Shown here: positions 54,218-63,680 of the stretch, in pieces
Layout: every line of letters begins with the position of its first letter
How positions within the stretch are numbered: the stretch's first letter is position 1
Assembly (NCBI GenBank): GCA_029558535.1
Contig: JAKQEK010000131.1
Location: forward strand, 19,808 to 83,807
Length of the DNA stretch: 64,000 nt
Reading direction: 5' to 3'
Origin: Bacteroidota bacterium
Lineage (GTDB): Bacteria > Bacteroidota > Bacteroidia > Bacteroidales > ML635J-15
Position numbers and translations under genes: made by a program
Notes under the pieces: model-generated
What the model was told of the DNA's origin: nothing
The model's input: the letters and a program-made list of their open reading frames with translations, nothing else
Databases searched by the model: none

Positions 54218-55483
54218 CTATGGGTGCCAGCCATTTCCAACTGAATTACCGAATATATCAATATATTTAAATCCAATACTTCCTATCGAAGAATAGTCAA
54301 CAGGCTCTTCCAATTGCACATTATAATAATCATAATTATTGTCAATTGAAGAGTAATTCGATGTTAATACTTGCAAAAGAAAACCGCCTTGATGATCACA
54401 AATATTAAAATCAATTCCGGAGGCCATAAAAATACGAGGTTCAACCTGTGTTCCATCTAAAAATTGATATGTAAATCTAATCTCAGTAACTTGATTCTGA
54501 GCATTTGTAATTAATGTAGGAACAGGAATTACCCTATAATTAGAAGAACGGATAAATGAACAATGAAACTCAAACTCCTTATTATCAATATGCAATGTAT
54601 ATATCCCGGTAGGAAATGACAACACTTCTTCTCCATGTGATGCTTCAAAACTTACTTTAAAATTATTATTATTTGAATAGCCATCACCCTCGATATTCAA
54701 ACCACCTTGAGGATCGTCTGCAGGTCCTGTTAACCAGGCATTTGAGGGCAGACTGTTATCATTAGACGAAAGCCATTCAACTGGTCCTTCTATAAATATT
54801 GATAAACCTATTTCCGACTCTTCTAAAGGTTCAATTTCAGGAGTTTGAGTAGTATTTAAGCCCCACTTTCCTCCGGGTGCACCAATACCAAATGTTATAT
54901 CAATTTTCCCATGCTGAAGAAAATCGAGATTTCCATCACCATCCATATCTAAATTCCGTGAAAGAGCCTCGTAATATGAACCCAATTCCTGCATATAACT
55001 TATTTCATTCTCACTTAATGATATCTGATTTTGTACAGGATCATTTACTGGCACAACCTTATATCCATCCAGAGTAAGTTCATCCAGATCAATATCGGAC
55101 AAATCTCCGCTATTGGAAACTAGAGGTAAGAAATTAAGACTGCCGGAAAAGAAATTTCCTATGAATTTATTATCTTCGGTCAGAAAAGCCAGTGCTGTTG
55201 CTGTTCCATATGGAGCCCGAGCCGTAAAAGTACCGTCTGATTTAATATTAACTATTTCATAATCTCTGCCATAAAAAATCAGTATATTCGTTGCATCAGC
55301 AAGAGTAAAAGGGTTATCTGTTGAACGGGTCTCAAGACCCGAAGCACTCTTTGCCTTATTAATTTTACCCTTTATTTTGACTTTTTTAATAAAAAACGGT
55401 TTATCATCATTGCATGAACTAAAAACTAAAATCATTACAACAAAGGTCATAAAACAAAAAACAACCCCAAAGAATTTTTTCAT
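54218..55483 (-). CDS. Lipoprotein with calcium-loop motif
   Basis: 421 aa from ATG 55483, giving the lipobox 'VVMILVFSSC' (long upstream extension to 55606 rejected). After a basic, Lys-rich stretch comes a carboxypeptidase-regulatory-like part ('NILIFYGRDYEIVNIKSDGT', 'TARAPYGTATALAFL'). Near the middle 'LDMDGDGNLDFLQHGKID' is an EF-hand/dockerin-type calcium loop (DxDxDGxxD). The rest is beta-rich with no motif I recognise. Surface lipoprotein of unknown role. Confidence 0.65.
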   Translation of the reverse strand: MKKFFGVVFCFMTFVVMILVFSSCNDDKPFFIKKVKIKGKINKAKSASGLETRSTDNPFTLADATNILIFYGRDYEIVNIKSDGTFTARAPYGTATALAFLTEDNKFIGNFFSGSLNFLPLVSNSGDLSDIDLDELTLDGYKVVPVNDPVQNQISLSENEISYMQELGSYYEALSRNLDMDGDGNLDFLQHGKIDITFGIGAPGGKWGLNTTQTPEIEPLEESEIGLSIFIEGPVEWLSSNDNSLPSNAWLTGPADDPQGGLNIEGDGYSNNNNFKVSFEASHGEEVLSFPTGIYTLHIDNKEFEFHCSFIRSSNYRVIPVPTLITNAQNQVTEIRFTYQFLDGTQVEPRIFMASGIDFNICDHQGGFLLQVLTSNYSSIDNNYDYYNVQLEEPVDYSSIGSIGFKYIDIFGNSVGNGWHP

Positions 55484-55679
55484 TTTCCAAAATTTTAATT
55501 GACAATAAAACCTTTTGATTACTTGAATATTATAACAATAAATTCTTCGTAAAAGTATAAATAAATAATGTGATACAAAAAATAATTTTAGCAATAAATA
55601 CGTCAAAATAAAAAAGTATATTTAGAAATGTTATTAAAATATTACTTAATTTTACAGTTACATGAAAAACCCTTAAATT

Positions 55680-57530
55680 ATGAAAAAGACCTTATTAATA
55701 ATCTTATGCTACCTGACAATATTTTCATTTCAACTTAGAGCACAATCTTCAACCTATATTGTACTTTCAACAATAGATAATATTACAGACGATTATTTTC
55801 ATGCTGTATATGCTATTAGTGATTATCGTGATGCCGAAATAATATATTTTGACCCCGAAAATGTTGACGCTATTCTGCCCGATTTAATTAGTATCGAACC
55901 TAGATATGTGGCAGTAGTTTGCAAACCCGAAGAACTTCATATCAATTTTATCAGAGAGTTTTTGATGATGAGTACAATGCTTGATGATGATCCTTTCAGT
56001 GATTTTTCGTATGGATTTATTACGGGTGCAACTGCTGATGATGCATTAAATTTTGTTAATTCCATTATTCAGGCAGAATCAGAAAATATAGAAGACTTCC
56101 CGTTAAATGTAGGGGGTTATGCTGCAACCACTATGAATTTTGTATATACCGGTAGTTCCGGATATATGTCATATCTAAATCCTCCATCCTCTTCGGAAAT
56201 CTGGCTCGAGACAAACGACAATGGGGTTGGTGAAGATTTTTTTATAACTAACTCTTCATATATGGAGAACAACAAAATTCTAGACATAGGACATAATGGC
56301 GATGCACATATGTTATGGCTATTTGAAGGTGGGAATACAGATCCTGACCCTCCTGTTTGGTTATTTGACCCTGAAAAAATTGAAGATCCTGCATACGCGA
56401 GAGAAGGTTTGACAAGTTTTACCATTGGTGCATTGAATCTATATCCTGCTGTTGCATACAATGGAGCCTGCCATTCAGGAGAAACAAAATCTGTGATGAT
56501 CGAAGGCGACATAAAAGCAACTTTTGGGGATACTCAAGGATTGGTAAAATTCTATACTATGTCTGATACATTTAGTTTTGCACTATCAATACTAAAAACC
56601 GGAATAACTGGATACTTTGCTCCATGCGGTGCTAACAATGCCAATGACCAGGGCGAAGACGTTTATAATACTTTCCTCTATCACGAACCTCTCGGAGATA
56701 TTCACAAAAGGTCAAATGACGGAGTTGTAATGGGTTTTTTGGGTAACAGACCTGCATTGAGAATATTTGAAGAAAATGAATCGGTATATCTATCAGATGT
56801 TTTACCATCCGGCAATTTTAATCCAAATGACTACTCAGGTGCAAAATACATGCTTGGGGGTAAAGCAAATCGAATTTATTTCGGCGATCCTCTTTTTAAT
56901 CCGTATCAGAATAATTTTTCTGAAGATCTTAATATTACTCAAGCGAGTATTGATTCAATCAATCCGACAACACTTGATATTGACATTGTCTTTAACAAGC
57001 CTGACGGGTTTTGGCCTGTTTGGGACAAATTCCATTTCGGGGAAACAAGAATTTATTATCCTGTAGAACTTCCGGATTATTGCAACGACCTCACAAGTTT
57101 CGAAGTTATTGAATCTTCAGGTCCATACGATCTTGTTATACATGCCCTTGAGTATTTTGATGGTAAAACAATTTTGCATATTGAGGTTGATATCCCTGAT
57201 GAACTATACGATCCAATAAATTATTCCATTAAATTCAGAATAAATTTCACAAATACAGTTAACACAATGCAACATAATGCAATAAATGACATCATTGTTT
57301 TTCCTAATCCGTCATCAGAAACTACAAATTTTTATTTTTCAAATCCTGATTATTCAGAATACACTCTCATAATTTATGACTGTGCCGGAAGAATAATAAA
57401 TAAAATCGCAAATATCACAGGCAATAGAATAACACTTGATAATGACGACAAACAAAGCGGTTTATATTTCTATGAAATATTAAAAACAGATGGTACTTCA
57501 GGCAAAGGTAAATTTATTATCAAACATTAA
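55680..57530 (+). CDS. T9SS-exported cysteine peptidase, C25/caspase-like
   Basis: 616 aa. Signal peptide (1-22); two-part body. Clan-CD-like catalytic pair: His205 in 'ILDIGHNGDAHM' and Cys264 in 'AYNGACHSGE', preceded by hydrophobic strands as in gingipains and caspases. The C-terminal 80 residues ('IIVFPNPSSETTNFYF' to 'GKGKFIIKH') form a Por/type A sorting domain (T9SS). Family C25-like is a reading of the His/Cys spacing and context; the overall sequence is divergent. Divergent from the lipoprotein at 55483. Confidence 0.7.
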   Translation: MKKTLLIILCYLTIFSFQLRAQSSTYIVLSTIDNITDDYFHAVYAISDYRDAEIIYFDPENVDAILPDLISIEPRYVAVVCKPEELHINFIREFLMMSTMLDDDPFSDFSYGFITGATADDALNFVNSIIQAESENIEDFPLNVGGYAATTMNFVYTGSSGYMSYLNPPSSSEIWLETNDNGVGEDFFITNSSYMENNKILDIGHNGDAHMLWLFEGGNTDPDPPVWLFDPEKIEDPAYAREGLTSFTIGALNLYPAVAYNGACHSGETKSVMIEGDIKATFGDTQGLVKFYTMSDTFSFALSILKTGITGYFAPCGANNANDQGEDVYNTFLYHEPLGDIHKRSNDGVVMGFLGNRPALRIFEENESVYLSDVLPSGNFNPNDYSGAKYMLGGKANRIYFGDPLFNPYQNNFSEDLNITQASIDSINPTTLDIDIVFNKPDGFWPVWDKFHFGETRIYYPVELPDYCNDLTSFEVIESSGPYDLVIHALEYFDGKTILHIEVDIPDELYDPINYSIKFRINFTNTVNTMQHNAINDIIVFPNPSSETTNFYFSNPDYSEYTLIIYDCAGRIINKIANITGNRITLDNDDKQSGLYFYEILKTDGTSGKGKFIIKH

Positions 57531-57603
57531 GTGTTGTAATAAAATACATCTAAAAATTTAATATTACTTTGCACTAATAACTTTGAAATAATAAACGAAT
57601 AAT

Positions 57604-58563
57604 TTGAATCACTCTATTAGAGATATTTATACAGGGTATAATGAAAGTGAAATCAAATATTTGACTGATTGCACTATGTGTCCACGTAATTGTGGGATAA
57701 ACAGACTTGCAAATGAGTTAGGATTTTGTAAATGTGATTCATCCTTTCGAATATCTGCAATCTGTGCTCATTTTGGTGAAGAGCCTGTTATTTCGGGTAA
57801 AAAAGGGATATGTAATATTTTCTTTCCACATTGTAACCTGCAGTGCATCTATTGTCAGAATTATGAGATTTCACAGAACAATAGTTCATTGCCCAGGTCA
57901 ATGAGTTTTGATAAACTGATTAATAAAATTTGTTCTGTTCTTGATAAAACTGAAAACATTGTTGGATTTGTTTCTCCATCGCACTATATACCTCAAATGC
58001 TTGCGATTATCAAAGGAATAAAAACTAAAGGCAGGAATCCGATATTTGTGTACAATTCAAATGCATACGACAAACCCGAGACGATTAAACTGCTGGAAGG
58101 AATTATTGATGTCTATTTGCCTGATTTTAAATATAGCGACTCTGGAATTTCACAAGAATATTCACAAGCAAATGACTATTTTAAATACGCAAACGCCTCA
58201 ATAAAAGAAATGTATCGTCAAAAAGGTTCAACACTTATTGTTAATGATAAAGGAATTGCTGAATCGGGTTTAATCATCCGTCATCTGGTTTTGCCAGGAT
58301 TAGCTGAACAGAGTTGTGAAATATTAAAATATATTTCTGACGAAATATCTCCTAATATTCACATTTCATTAATGTCACAGTATTACCCAACTTTGTCAGT
58401 TAAAAACCATAAATTGCTAAATCGAACAATAACAGAATGTGAATATGAGATGGTAAAAAAGTGTTTCGACAGCTGTGGTTGCTCAAAAGGTTGGATTCAG
58501 AACATGGATAGTTATAAGTCATACAGACCGGATTTTTCAGATGAAAATCCGTTCCATCAATAA
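57604..58563 (+). CDS. Radical SAM protein, PflA-like (COG1313)
   Basis: 319 aa, start TTG at 57604 (no ATG is placed before the conserved Cys; the frame is closed upstream at 57592). N-terminal Cys cluster 'TDCTMCPRNCGINR' and 'GFCKCD' (C23, C26, C30, C42, C44); radical-SAM triad 'HCNLQCIYCQNYEIS' (C77, C81, C84). The 'putative pyruvate formate-lyase activating enzyme' family is uncharacterised despite its name. Sits between two secreted cysteine-peptidase genes on the same strand. Confidence 0.85.
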   Translation: MNHSIRDIYTGYNESEIKYLTDCTMCPRNCGINRLANELGFCKCDSSFRISAICAHFGEEPVISGKKGICNIFFPHCNLQCIYCQNYEISQNNSSLPRSMSFDKLINKICSVLDKTENIVGFVSPSHYIPQMLAIIKGIKTKGRNPIFVYNSNAYDKPETIKLLEGIIDVYLPDFKYSDSGISQEYSQANDYFKYANASIKEMYRQKGSTLIVNDKGIAESGLIIRHLVLPGLAEQSCEILKYISDEISPNIHISLMSQYYPTLSVKNHKLLNRTITECEYEMVKKCFDSCGCSKGWIQNMDSYKSYRPDFSDENPFHQ

Positions 58564-58631
58564 TTCTGTTTAATGTTTTTTTAACACTATTTTCTTGAAA
58601 TAAAATGTAGTTTTGTTAAAAATAATTCCAT

Positions 58632-60050
58632 ATGAAGAAAATACTTTTCTCACTATTGCTATTGATTTTATCCTTCAATATGTTTGCAAATCCAATAGAT
58701 ATTGCATCAGCCGAAAGAATAGTTTTACACAAATTGATTTCAACAAGCAAAAACACAAATTACAGCATAAAGGACATTTATCCCATATCAGAAAATGAAA
58801 TTATTTATTTCTATCTTGTAGAGCTTGCTCCCACAGGATATTTTATAATAAGTGCTGACGATAATTTACCTCCTGTAATTGCATATTCATTTGAAAACAA
58901 TTCTGATATCCAGAGTTCTATTACCGGTTTTTTTAAATTTGATTTAAAAACAAGGCTGGAAGCAGTAAATTTTCTTCCTGAAGAAGTAATAAAGGAAAGA
59001 AAAGCCATGTGGAACAAGTTATTGTCTGATGATTACACCCGTGACCGTGAATTTGAACAATGGCCTGAAGAGGGAACAACACCAACAGGTGGCTGGTTGG
59101 AATCTTCGTGGAATCAGGGATCACCTTGGAATGCTATGTGCCCGATTGATCCGGTTACATCAGTTAGATCTTATACGGGTTGCCCTGCAACTGCCATGGC
59201 GATGATTTTAAATTATCACAAAACGTCAAATTACTTGTATTTTACTGATGAAGATGACTACAATCATAATTATGCAGGTCGAAACTTTCGATTTGACGAT
59301 GATTGGGAAACAATTGGATTTCCTTCATTTACAATTCTCAATACATACCTCGCTACACTTAATTCGCATTGGCAAAACTTGGAAGCAATAACAAATGAAG
59401 ATATGGCAGCCTTATCTTTTGCATGTGGATTAATTGCACATCAGGTATATACTTCTGAAGGCTCAGGAACATTTTCGGTTTCGCAGGCTTATGATGCATA
59501 TATGCGAATAAATTGCTCGACAGCTTTGCTATATACAGAAAGTGATGAGGGATTATTCCCGACTTTAATACTGAATATGCAACATGCTTTACCGGCACAT
59601 TTGGCAATTGTTGACGAAGGGTGGACTATGGGACACAATATTGTAGTTGACGGCTATAATACTGATAATTATTTTCACATTAACTTCGGTTGGGGAGGAA
59701 CTTATAACGGCTGGTACCTTATTCCGGACGAAATGCCATACGGAATGACAGTGATTGAAGGAATCATAGTTGATATTATGAGAGATAACTCTTCTGAAAA
59801 TAATCTTTCGGTAGTAAAATCAAATATTGAGATTTATCCAAATCCTGCAGTTAATACTTTGTTTTTAAATCATGCCGATAACATAATAAGAGTTGAAATA
59901 TTTGATAATGCAGGAAAGGTTATTATTCATCAAAATCAGCTTAAAAATCAGTCTCAAATAGATATTAAAAATCTTAACAAAGGCAGTTATTTTATTAGAA
60001 TTATCTTCGAAGATAAAAGTTTTTGGACTTCCGGTTTTATTAAAATATAG
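58632..60050 (+). CDS. T9SS-exported C10 (streptopain-like) cysteine peptidase
   Basis: 472 aa. Signal peptide (1-19), a pro-domain (about 25-130, 'AERIVLHKLISTSK', 'GYFIISADDNLPPVIAYS'), a mature domain with catalytic Cys184 in 'SYTGCPATAMAMILNYH' and His in 'MGHNIVVDGYNTDNYFHINF', then 'GWGGTYNGWYLI', the C10 end motif. The last 75 residues ('IEIYPNPAVNTLFLN' to 'SGFIKI') are a T9SS sorting domain. Secreted protein-degrading enzyme, activated by removal of the pro-domain. Confidence 0.9.
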   Translation: MKKILFSLLLLILSFNMFANPIDIASAERIVLHKLISTSKNTNYSIKDIYPISENEIIYFYLVELAPTGYFIISADDNLPPVIAYSFENNSDIQSSITGFFKFDLKTRLEAVNFLPEEVIKERKAMWNKLLSDDYTRDREFEQWPEEGTTPTGGWLESSWNQGSPWNAMCPIDPVTSVRSYTGCPATAMAMILNYHKTSNYLYFTDEDDYNHNYAGRNFRFDDDWETIGFPSFTILNTYLATLNSHWQNLEAITNEDMAALSFACGLIAHQVYTSEGSGTFSVSQAYDAYMRINCSTALLYTESDEGLFPTLILNMQHALPAHLAIVDEGWTMGHNIVVDGYNTDNYFHINFGWGGTYNGWYLIPDEMPYGMTVIEGIIVDIMRDNSSENNLSVVKSNIEIYPNPAVNTLFLNHADNIIRVEIFDNAGKVIIHQNQLKNQSQIDIKNLNKGSYFIRIIFEDKSFWTSGFIKI

Positions 60051-60056
60051 CACTTT

Positions 60057-60707
60057 ATGACAGACAGAAAAGCATTAATTGCAGGATCAACAGGCTTAGT
60101 AGGTAAAAATCTATTACATCAACTTTCAAAATCAGGACTTTATACCGAAATAATTTCTATAGTCAGAAAACCAACTGGAGAAGAATTGCCAAACGTAAAA
60201 GAAGAAATAATTGATTTTGAAAATCTGGAGAATTATACAAATTTATTTAATGTAAATGACATTTACATTTGTCTAGGCACAACAATAAAAAAGGCAAAAA
60301 CTCAGGCAGCCTTTAAAAAAGTTGATGTTGATTATCCGATAAAAATTGCTCAACTTGCAGCAAGTAATAAGGCTCAAAAGCTATCTGTTATAAGTGCTAT
60401 GGGAGCAAACAGCAAATCTAAAATATTCTATAATCGAATGAAGGGGATAATGGAACAAGGAATAATAAATGAGGGAATTACCACAGTAAATATTTACAGA
60501 CCTTCACTCTTACTTGGTAAACGTAGCGAGCTTAGATTTGGGGAAAAGTTTGCTTCTGTTTTAATAAAACCTATATTATTTTTGTTTGCTGGACCATTAA
60601 AGAAATATAGACCTGTAGCAGTAAAAGATGTTGCAAAGACTATGTTAACAAATTGTTTTAAAGAGACTACCGGGATAAATATTTTCGAAAATGATAAGTT
60701 CTTTTAA
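60057..60707 (+). CDS. NAD(P)-binding epimerase-like protein (atypical SDR)
   Basis: 216 aa. Rossmann start 'ALIAGSTGLVGKNLLHQL', then 'VNDIYICLGTTIKKAKTQAA' and 'KLSVISAMGANSKSKIFYNR' 'MKG' (Tyr-x3-Lys like NR-MKG), 'NIYRPSLLLGKR'. Resembles the HTATIP2/CIP4-like atypical SDRs. Six bases after the C10 peptidase gene. Confidence 0.8.
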   Translation: MTDRKALIAGSTGLVGKNLLHQLSKSGLYTEIISIVRKPTGEELPNVKEEIIDFENLENYTNLFNVNDIYICLGTTIKKAKTQAAFKKVDVDYPIKIAQLAASNKAQKLSVISAMGANSKSKIFYNRMKGIMEQGIINEGITTVNIYRPSLLLGKRSELRFGEKFASVLIKPILFLFAGPLKKYRPVAVKDVAKTMLTNCFKETTGINIFENDKFF

Positions 60708-60758
60708 ATCTTTGACAAATTTAGAATTAGACAGAACTTTTATCAAAATTCTATAATC

Positions 60759-63680
60759 CTATTTTATTAGAGCATTATACAAAATCTCTATAGGGTGTAA
60801 AGCTTTTACACCTGTTCCGTCCTCTATTTGGCAACGGCAACTTGTACCAACTGCACAAATAATTGTATTCTCCTCCGCCTTTCTAATCTCGGGGAACAAC
60901 ACCATCTCTCCTATTTTCATCGAAAGATTATAATGTTCTTTTTCGTACCCGAAAGAGCCTGCCATACCACAGCAACCACTAGGAATTTCGGTTACTGAAT
61001 AATTTGCTGGTAGTGATAGAATTTGTTTGGTAAACTTAGTCGTAATAAGAGATTTTTGCTGACAATGTCCATGAAACCTTATTTTTTCAGGCTTATCAGT
61101 AAACAAATCAGAACTGATATTTCCTGCTTTAATTTCGGCAGCAATAAATTCATCAAAAAGTAAACAATGATTAGCCAATTCTTTTGCTGCCGTTTTATTT
61201 TCTGTAGTTGCCAAATCAGGATATTCATCTCTGAAACTTAAAATTGCTGAAGGTTCAATGCCTACGAGAGGAGTTTCTGAGGTAATTATTTCCTTTAATA
61301 ATTCAATATTTTTATTTGCAATCTTTTTTGCAGTCCTTATCAAACCTTTGCTTAACCAGGTTCTGCCACTTTCATAAGTTTTAGCAATTTTTACAGAATA
61401 TCCCAATTTTTCGAATAACAAAATTGCTTTAATACCAATGTCACTTTCGAGATAATTTGTAAATTCATCATTGAACAAATAAATTGTTTTTCTCGTTTCT
61501 TCAGATTTACTATCATGTTTTTTTACATAAGAGTTTAAATTCTGCTTATTCATCAATGGAATTTTACGATCAGGAGAGAAACGTATTATTTGTTTTATAA
61601 TACTTGAAGACAGCTTCCAACTCAAAAAGAAATTCACCATCCCCGACATAAAAGAAAATGTTTTATGTACACGAGGAAGGTATGCTACTGCTCTGGACCT
61701 TAACGGAATTCCGTTTAAATCGTAATAATGCTGAAGAAACTCCATTTTTAATTTCGCCACATCAACTCCCGAAGGGCATTCAGATTTGCACGCTTTGCAG
61801 AGCAGACACAAATCCAATATCTCGTAAATTTCTTTATTGTTGAAAGAATTTTTCACATCACTGTTCGAAATAATTTCTCGAAGGATATTTGCACGTGCTC
61901 TTGTTGAATTTTTCTCATCTTTGGTCGCCTGAAAACTTGGACACAAGGTACCACCAATTACAGAAGATTTGCGACAGTCTCCTGATCCATTACATTTTTC
62001 AGCAGTCCTGATATAACCACCTGTTGCCGAAAAATCAAAAATAGTATCAATTTCTTTTGTTTGTTGCCCGGGTTCATATCTCAATCCCGTATTCATTTTG
62101 GGAGTATTCACAATTTTATTGGCATTAAAAACCGCTTTTGGATCCCAAAGATTTTTAATATCAATAAATAGATTATAAATTATCTCACCCATCATTAGGG
62201 GGATAAACTCTCCTCTCAAGCGGCCGTCTCCATGTTCGCCGCTTAAAGAACCTCGGTATTTTTTGACAATTTTCGCAGTTTCTTCTGCAACAGTATGAAA
62301 TAGCTCAACATCAAACGGGTCCTTCAGATTGAGAACAGGTCTCAAATGCAGCTCGCCAGTAGCAATATGTGCGTAATGTACACATTCAAGTCCAAGTCGT
62401 AATAACATAGCCTCAAAATCTGCCATATATTTGGGTAAATCTTCAGGGAGTACAGCAGTATCTTCTACAACCGGAACAGGTTTAGCATCACCGGGCATAT
62501 TTGTCAAAACACCCAGACCTGCTTTTCTCAATTCCCACACTTTTGGAATATCAGTTCCATAAACCATAGGATATGAATAGCCCATATTTTTTGATCTCAG
62601 TTCTTCTTCGAGGTTTTTTGCATAATTGTTTATTGTCTCAATATCTTTTGCAAACCATTCTACAATAAGAATAGCAGCAGGATCTCCGTCAATAAAAAAT
62701 CTGTTTCGGTTTTGTTGAATATTCTCTTTTGTTAAATCCAGCACTTTTTTATCCATCAATTCTACCGATACAGGTGAGTGCTTCAAGGCCACCAGATTTG
62801 CTTCAAACACTTCATTTAAAGTTCTTGTGTGAACGCACATCAGAGCTTTGGTTTTTGGGGGCATTTCTAAAAGATTCAATTTTACCGAAGTAGTGAACGC
62901 CAATGTGCCTTCCGAGCCTGCTAAGAGTTTACAAAAGTTAAATTTTTTATCGGACTTTGAAAATATTTCCGTATCAAGCAATAAATCCAATGCATAGCCG
63001 GTGTTTCTGCGTTTTATTCTTTTGTCAGGAAATTGTTTTTCTATTTCTGCTGCGTTTGCCTCATCAATTAAGATATCCTTTAATCCGCGGTATATTTTCC
63101 CTTCCAGATTTTCGAGCTTACATTTTGCTTCAAACTCATCACGAGATAGTTCTCCAAAAACAGCTTCACTCCCATCAGACAAAATACAAGTGATTTCTAG
63201 CAAATGATCACGGGTACTGCCATAAATCAGAGAATGAGCACCACAAGAATTATTCCCGACCATTCCGGCAATCATACAGCGATTCGATGTCGAAGTTTCG
63301 GGCCCGAAGAAAAGATTATATGCTGCAAGATATTTGTTCAATTCATCCAAAACAACACCCGGCTCAACTCTAACCCATTTTTCCTCGGTATTAAGTTCTA
63401 TAATTCTATTGAAATTTTTTGAAATATCAACAACAATACCACTTCCTACTACCTGACCTGCCAAAGAAGTGCCTGCAGCACGAGGAATAATTGTCAAACC
63501 GTTTTCGAAGGCAAATTTTATAATTTGCTTAATATCTTCAAATGTATGAGGAATACAAACAGCAGCAGGCATTTCTTTATATGCCGAAGCGTCGGTAGAA
63601 TAAAGAATTTTGTGAATATTATCGGTATATACTTCTGCTTTTGTAAGCGTCTTTAACTTTTCAATCTTGCTCATTATCAT
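60759..63680 (-). CDS. FAD-linked oxidase fused to Fe-S CCG module (D-lactate/glycolate dehydrogenase-like, YdiJ type)
   Basis: About 973 aa from ATG 63680 (or 971 from 63674); the extra N-terminus to 63773 is not conserved-looking. N-terminal FAD/PCMH domain: 'PRAAGTSLAGQVVGSGIVVD', 'GPETSTSNRCMIAGMVGNNS', 'CKLLAGSEGTLAF', FAD-oxidase C domain with 'YAHIATGELHLRPVLNL' and 'SGEHGDGRLRGEFI'. Fe-S part: 'CNGSGDCRK', 'CLLCKACKSECPSGVDVAK', then CCG domains with 'HGHCQQKSL' and 'GCCGMAGSFGYEKEHYNLS', and end 'CAVGTSCRCQIEDGTGVKALHPIEIL'. Membrane-linked oxidation of a 2-hydroxy acid, electrons to quinone. Confidence 0.92.
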   Translation of the reverse strand: MIMSKIEKLKTLTKAEVYTDNIHKILYSTDASAYKEMPAAVCIPHTFEDIKQIIKFAFENGLTIIPRAAGTSLAGQVVGSGIVVDISKNFNRIIELNTEEKWVRVEPGVVLDELNKYLAAYNLFFGPETSTSNRCMIAGMVGNNSCGAHSLIYGSTRDHLLEITCILSDGSEAVFGELSRDEFEAKCKLENLEGKIYRGLKDILIDEANAAEIEKQFPDKRIKRRNTGYALDLLLDTEIFSKSDKKFNFCKLLAGSEGTLAFTTSVKLNLLEMPPKTKALMCVHTRTLNEVFEANLVALKHSPVSVELMDKKVLDLTKENIQQNRNRFFIDGDPAAILIVEWFAKDIETINNYAKNLEEELRSKNMGYSYPMVYGTDIPKVWELRKAGLGVLTNMPGDAKPVPVVEDTAVLPEDLPKYMADFEAMLLRLGLECVHYAHIATGELHLRPVLNLKDPFDVELFHTVAEETAKIVKKYRGSLSGEHGDGRLRGEFIPLMMGEIIYNLFIDIKNLWDPKAVFNANKIVNTPKMNTGLRYEPGQQTKEIDTIFDFSATGGYIRTAEKCNGSGDCRKSSVIGGTLCPSFQATKDEKNSTRARANILREIISNSDVKNSFNNKEIYEILDLCLLCKACKSECPSGVDVAKLKMEFLQHYYDLNGIPLRSRAVAYLPRVHKTFSFMSGMVNFFLSWKLSSSIIKQIIRFSPDRKIPLMNKQNLNSYVKKHDSKSEETRKTIYLFNDEFTNYLESDIGIKAILLFEKLGYSVKIAKTYESGRTWLSKGLIRTAKKIANKNIELLKEIITSETPLVGIEPSAILSFRDEYPDLATTENKTAAKELANHCLLFDEFIAAEIKAGNISSDLFTDKPEKIRFHGHCQQKSLITTKFTKQILSLPANYSVTEIPSGCCGMAGSFGYEKEHYNLSMKIGEMVLFPEIRKAEENTIICAVGTSCRCQIEDGTGVKALHPIEILYNALIK

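Noticed and set aside
57604..58563. True pyruvate formate-lyase activase
   Set aside because: No pflB nearby, and the extra N-terminal cysteines place it in the uncharacterised COG1313 group.
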